Under the pieces are notes generated by a model. The model searched no databases, was not told where the DNA came from, and saw only the letters and a list, made by a program, of their open reading frames with translations. The position numbers and the translations under genes are program-made. A stretch of DNA of 64,000 nucleotides from Calliphora vicina (taxonomy: Eukaryota > Arthropoda > Insecta > Diptera > Calliphoridae): positions 37,347,667 through 37,411,666 of the forward strand of contig NC_088780.1 of the NCBI RefSeq assembly GCF_958450345.1, read 5' to 3'. This document shows, in pieces, positions 58,474-64,000 of the stretch (its first letter is position 1; every line of letters begins with the position of its first letter).

Positions 58474-59942
58474 TAGGGTATTCGAATTATTCGGTTTTTC
58501 TCTTGTTCGAATAAAACGAATAATTCGAATAAGAGATTTTAACTTGTTCGAATAATTCGATCACACGTTTAAAATTAATCGAATTATTCGAATAATTTAA
58601 ATTTTTTTTAAAAAAGTAAAGAATGAAGTTTTGATGTCGGTTTTTTAACATTTTATTGTTAAAGAAAAACAAAAAAATAATGTTAAAGTTAACAATTCAA
58701 GTATTGATAATGTTAAAAAACATTCGAAAACAAAGTCCATCATTAAATATTCAACAGAAATTTTCTGATCAGATTAACTCCCGAACAATATACAAAACAA
58801 TTGACTAGCAAACCCTTTAGTTTCCGTTTTGGAGCTATGCTTTAAAAAATTTGAGCTAGTTGGACATGATCCTGAATTCAAATACAATATAAAGAACTAT
58901 TAAGAACTTTTTTATGTCGTTCATTAATTCGTGTTTGAAATTGAGTAAACTAATTCTTTAGTAAATTAATTATTCACTATTTCTAAATTATTTATAACAA
59001 ATTGTATTATACATCAAGCTCTATCAACGTTGCCGAATCTTTGCTTAATAAAGTGGTCTTGGGGAATTACACAATAAAGGGAATTTGATCAAAGTTTGAT
59101 AACATTGGCAGTGATCGTGGCTAATTTGAAGTCAGGCAGTGCATGATTGACGCATTTACAAATATGCAAAAAGTTTATTACCATGTTAGACAAAGATGTT
59201 CAACGATGTTCAAAATCATGTATAAGACGAACTCCATGCTTTTCTTGCAACAAAGCGTTAGTTTGCAATATTTGTGTTTATCATTCGATTTACAAAATAC
59301 TTTGCAACACTTACATACGCGGTTAATAACATCACTTATATACATATATTTTAAGGCCATGGCCTTCATCAATTTCAATGTAATCATTATAAATGTCATC
59401 CTTTCAACGACCGTTTCAAAATCACATTCTCCATCACATTCAACTCCACTTTAAACTAAGTTAAAATTTTGATTATTAATTGCGATTCTTCTAATATTTC
59501 GCCAGCTAAATAACAAATATTTTATTCCGTACCTTTTATTTTCATTGTTTCAAGTCCTAAGTTAAAAAATTTGAAAGATTTGTTTTTAGAATTGTAACTT
59601 CTTGCAGTAATATTTATGTATATATTTATAGAAGGAGCTATGGAATACTCATCTACAGTGATCGAAAGTCCCTTTGTCTTTACTTATTTGTCGAATTTCA
59701 GAAACGATACAATTTTTGTGAGTCATTATTACTTATTTAAATTTGAAATTATGAAAAATTTTAAGCAGTTTAATAAATTTAAATATATGTATATGAACAT
59801 TTATTCGTTTTATTCGATTATTCTACATAAAATTGTTCGAATTATTTGTTATTCGAAAATGGCCATTTTTAAATTATTCGAATAATTATTCGTAAGAAAT
59901 TATTCGATTAATCGAACGATCATTAGTCGAATGAATACCCTA
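58474..59942. mobile_element. hAT-type element with perfect 8-bp target duplication
   Basis: The ends TAGGGTATTC (58474..58483) and GAATACCCTA (59933..59942) are perfect inverted repeats. GTAGGAAC is duplicated immediately outside (58466..58473 and 59943..59950). Eight-base duplications and TAGGG ends fit hAT. Subterminal zones are full of TTCGAATAA-type motifs on both sides. The 1469-bp interior has no intact transposase, so it is probably non-autonomous or decayed. Confidence 0.85.
59198..59302 (+). pseudogene. Cys-rich peptide remnant inside the hAT-type element
   Basis: One plus-strand frame reads QRCSKSCIRRTPCFSC, then NKALVCNICVYHS, with cysteines spaced C-x3-C-x5-C-x2-C-x5-C-x2-C. This resembles the zinc-binding tails of some transposases, such as piggyBac-type. 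Upstream, the frame has a stop at about 59144. Origin uncertain. Confidence 0.3.
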
Positions 59943-59950
59943 GTAGGAAC

Positions 59951-60921
59951 CCTAATTGTAATTGAATGCTTTGAAAAGTTTCCATTATATTGTAAATCAC
60001 ACTATATATATCTAAGAAGTAAATTGATATCAGTTTCAAGTCAATATCTACATATGTATTTAAAGTACAAGTCTTGTTTAATTGTGCACTGAAGATATAT
60101 GTATATTTGTTGGTATTCAAAATTTAGCTATTCCAATAATCGAGCGCTATAAAGGATTTTCTAACCCATTTTCTCATAGTACCATTTTAACATTAGTTCA
60201 TATTTCACCATCACATGTTTACATAAAATAAAAAAAACTACATTCAATTCTTCAACATTTTCCTTTATTAAAAAAAATAAATTTTTTTGCTGTACTTAAT
60301 ACCGCCATCTTGCTTTGATCATTTTTAGAAAATAGAGCTGTCATTCGCATGACAGTTATTGGCCTCTGTTTAATAAATACTTGCGGTTGGTCTTGTTTTC
60401 TTTATAAATATTTTTATTTATTATTTTTTTTTTAGTTTGTTTCTCTTTTTCTAGCATTTTTGCAGTTGTATTTACAATTTATCAGTTATAGTTTATTATG
60501 AATGTAATGAAAGAAATGTAGTTTTAATTGCGCGTTTCCATTTTATTTCTTAAGTTTTCCGCACATAGCAAAACTAAATGGTTTTGTATGTTTATTTTGG
60601 AAAAAATTGAATTGAAAAATTTCCAACATTTATTGACACATTGCAGCAATTCTATTGACATGAGTTGTTATTAAATGGTGGAAAAGTCAGGCAGACAGAT
60701 AAGCAGCCATTCGGCGTGCGTGAGAAAACTAAACAGAAATTGCTGGAGAAAAAAAATAAAATTTTTCGAGAGATCAAGGAAAATGTTAGTATGTAGATAT
60801 AAAACGATCTTACTAAAATGGGGTAGGGACAAAAACGGAGAACATATTCTGTAACTAGAATTTAAAGGACCTTTATTATTGACTTTAAATAACGATATAT
60901 CCGTGAAAATAAAAAAAATGT
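59951..60921. other. unassigned AT-rich DNA
   Basis: No recognisable feature. Short open frames are composition-driven. Confidence 0.4.
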
Positions 60922-60925
60922 TTAA

Positions 60926-61378
60926 CCCTCTAACCCGCAAACTTTAAAAAGCTAAAAAAAAACTTGTCGAATAATTTTTTTTAGAAACTAATTTGTAAAT
61001 TAAGTTTACGAACTAGGTGCAAAAAGGTGAAGAGTGCCTTAGGGCATTGTTGCCGGTTTAGGTGTAAAAAACAATAATTATGATTCGATTTTATTGAAAA
61101 GCTAATGAAAAAGAACTAATAAAAAAATATTTCGAATAGATGGGGCTACTAAAAGTTAGTAAAACTTTGATTAAAACTTACACACTAAATTTCACGTGCT
61201 AAAATTATGACATCACTCACAAAACAGTTGACAGAATAAAAACTAAAAGTCAGAATGCATTTAGACCTTCGAGGGAAATATTAACAAATCTGCAACTAAA
61301 GTGACAGTTAACTTTTTTTTAAGAATTATAATTACTTTTTGAGATAATTGGTGTTTGGTAATGCAACTGTATTGAGGT
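60926..61378. mobile_element. piggyBac-like MITE, copy 2, right end missing
   Basis: The left end CCCTCTAACCCGCAA is preceded by TTAA (60922..60925). It matches copy 1 through AGGGCATTGTTG(C/T)CGGTTT, GAATAGATGGGG, TTCACGTGCTAAAATTATGA and GAGATAATTGGTGTTT. Similarity stops at about 61378, so the last 25 or so bases and the right TTAA are lost. Confidence 0.8.
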
Positions 61379-64000
61379 TTTAATTTCAACTTCAAGGGTT
61401 ATTTTATTACAACTTAGTACAACGATTGAAAACAAATTTTGTTCGATATATGTCACAATTTGTTTTAACAAAAACATCCTCCCTTTTAGATATTGACGCC
61501 CAGATAGGCGATATTTTACAACTCAACTTTCACCTTAAGATATTGAACTTTTCTTTCATTAAACAAAAAAAAAACATCTTGACTCATAACTATTAGGTCA
61601 CATTCTCCCATTCAATCAAAGATTTCCCATTTGTTTTCCTTCAAAAATATTCCCAGAGTTCTCATGTTTACAAAACTAAATATATACAGTTAAAGAATAA
61701 AGAATATTGTCCAATATTTTAAAGTCATTAGATTCAATTAAAAACGGATTTATGTAACAAAAACAGTTTGATACTAATCAATGGAAAATTGTTAACACCT
61801 CCAACGCCCAAACAAAAAATAAATTTACACTAAAATTAGAAAAACACACAGACACAACCCCCTCATTCATGGCAAAAATAAAATAAACCCTAAAGTTAAA
61901 CAAACAAGCAAACATACAACCAACAAATAGATTTGTAATAGATTTTCAAATAGAAATATACAAACAGATGTTAAAAACTAATGAGAATCAAATCTCGTAA
62001 TAAACTAACAAACAGCTCTAAATAAAAATTGATTGAGTTACATTTCGCATTTTGCCATTTACTTTATGAGATTGTGTTTTTTTTTTATTTTGTGTAAGGC
62101 ACTCATATGGAAATGCACTACTAACCACTGCTAAATAGCTGGAGCTAGACAGACTGCATCAGTGTTTGGAACGGACGTCTGTAACTATGGCAACGTAAAT
62201 GTGTTGTGGTTGTAAATCTAAAACATGACGTTTATTTTCTCATTAAAAATCATGTTTTTTTATGTTTGGAATCATAAAGATAAATAAACAAACAAACATT
62301 CCAGCAAACCAAATGCTAAAATATTTTTATGATTTCCTTTTTATTTCCCCTCGATTTTCTTGGCCATTGATGTAAAATGTGGTAGTGAAGGTGCTAAAAG
62401 GTTTGTTGTCGGAAATAAAGAACTCTTTTGGTCATAAAATATTGGTTTATAGAAAATATTAAAGTTTTTGCAGTTAGAATTGTTTTGTTTTCTTTAGTTG
62501 TTCCAATTTTATTGCCGGTTTTCTTTTTAATGTCTTAATTATGCAAAACATAACTAGATACAAAAATTTTAGCTTGAGACTTAAGTCAGCTGTCAAAAAC
62601 CAAAATCATATTTGGTCTTACAAAAAAATTTCAAGTCAATATCTCAATTAGATTAAAAAATACGCCAGTTTCCAAAGCAGCTTTCCGGTTTCTGATCTCC
62701 AATATTGAAATTTTGATAAAAAATAGCTAAATTTCCGATTCGAAAAATAGAACATATTTTTTATATCAAAATTTTCTCCGTAAAGATACCTTACAGAAAA
62801 ACATAAAATTGTTATATGTTCTAAAATAATTTTTTAATTGAAAATCGTTTTGTTTTGGATTCATAATTGATATTGCTCTGAAAGTATGCCCTATATTTTT
62901 AAAAAAGCAGACCAAGATATGGCAAAATTTTAAAATTTAAATTTTGAAATGGGAATTAATAGATAAATTGTACACGCAAGCATGTATTTTCAAGGTCTAG
63001 CCGAACGTTTTCTAAAAATATAAAAATCTTTGAAATCGGATGGGAAAGAAAAAATGGCACGTTTTTAAAAATTTTACATGTCGAAGGTACCCTACTTTGA
63101 GCTCCCATAACGCAGCCCCTGGAGCATTTGTAGGTCGCATTTTAATAACTTAGGGTCATTTTTTGAGATCGTATTTAAATATGAATTATTTTTAAGTTCT
63201 ATTTAAATACGAAAATGAGTTTCTCAGTGCTTTTTTAAATGATACTTAAATGGCCAACGTTGGCCATTTAAATTCTATTTAAGTTTCATAAACTACCATA
63301 TGTTTTTGACAGCTGACTTTTGTTGTTTGGTTTTTTTCGCGCTGTATTTTTTTACAGCGTCTTGCAAAACCTACAATTCCGATGTGGGGCAATGGAGCTT
63401 ATTTTGTGCATTTTCTTAGCAATAATTTAATAAACTTTTTTCTTATTTGGCAAAATGTAAAATTTTTTGTTTTGGTTGAACAGCTGTTTTAAGCAAAACT
63501 ATCGATAAAGTTTTTATATTTAGTAGTGCTACCATACTTATCTTATTTAAATAAGAAAAATTATATAGCACTGAAAAACTCAAACTGTATTTAAATACCA
63601 CTTATATTTAAGTAAAAATTAACTAAATACGTATTTAAATATGAAGTCAACAACTTGGCATTAAACTCGAATTCTACTTGGCTACACCCACGTCAAATTT
63701 TATTTCGATCGGACCAGCCGTTTAGAAATGCCAGCTTTATTTGCAAACAAATTCGATTCTGCCCCACTGTGCAATAGGGACTTCCGAACTTTGACAGTTG
63801 ATAGCGGCCATATTATTGAAGCTACATCTGTCGAATTGACTGACATTTACAACAAGACGTGCAAAAGATAAAATTGTTTTATAAAACTGGGTGTTCAGTT
63901 CAGAAAAAGTTCCGCACGATTCTCCCATTTTACGGAGAGTACGTCAACGATACCAATCCACGTGATATGGTCAATCCTGAAAAAAAGTCACTGTTTTGAT
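61379..64000. other. AT-rich DNA, no gene recognised
   Basis: Mostly non-coding. A 26-bp perfect palindrome lies at 63246..63271. ATTTAAATA-type motifs recur across 63170..63640. The last 300 bases (63740..64000) are of more complex composition with no clean frame, and may be the edge of another element. Confidence 0.4.
63246..63271. repeat. 26-bp perfect palindrome centred on CCAACGTTGG
   Basis: The two halves are exact inverse complements, with the centre between 63258 and 63259. It sits in a zone of repeated ATTTAAATA-like words. Confidence 0.9.

Noticed and set aside
59143..59454. 103-codon open frame
   Set aside because: Lies inside the hAT-type element and a different frame there shows the more convincing Cys-rich pattern.
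63737..64000. Possible transposase fragment at the window edge
   Set aside because: No catalytic or DNA-binding motif could be read in any frame, so it is left unassigned.

Overview
The window is AT-rich nuclear DNA of a higher fly (Diptera). The wording of its dispersed repeats suggests a calyptrate such as a blow fly, but that is a guess. It contains one recognisable host gene, odd-paired (opa), the fly member of the Zic zinc-finger transcription-factor family. It lies on the minus strand in three coding exons: exon 1 at 50785..51826, exon 2 at 25452..25621 and exon 3 at 24549..25322. Splice phases fit exactly: 1042 nt, then 170 nt, then 771 nt plus the stop codon, giving a predicted 661-aa protein. 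Intron 1 is about 25.2 kb and intron 2 is only 129 bp. A candidate TATA-less promoter (Inr at 52358..52363 with a partial DPE) lies about 535 bp upstream of the start codon. I see no other host coding gene, tRNA, rRNA or CRISPR array.

Region by region. 1-24 kb (3' of opa) is a graveyard of mobile DNA. It holds several decayed mariner copies, a pogo-like element, two copies of a Transib-like non-autonomous element with RSS-like ends, a hAT transposase tail, a 34-35 bp minisatellite found twice beside mariner remnants, two dispersed repeat families with hairpin heads, and a 2-kb field rich in TTCGAA palindromes. 24.5-51.8 kb is opa. Its large intron carries small inverted-repeat elements (a Harbinger-like MITE, two TTAA-flanked elements and foldbacks) and several degenerate repeat families. 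51.8-55 kb is the opa 5' flank. 55-64 kb is again mobile DNA: a mariner split by another repeat, an element with perfect 8-bp target duplication (hAT type), and a second, end-truncated copy of the TTAA-flanked MITE.

The most interesting structural signals are the Transib-like element (heptamer, 22/23-bp spacer and nonamer-like motif at both ends, with a 5-bp duplication), the nested insertions that split mariner copies, and the clean target-site duplications that allow several unnamed elements to be placed in superfamilies. Copy numbers, dates and expression cannot be judged from this window alone.
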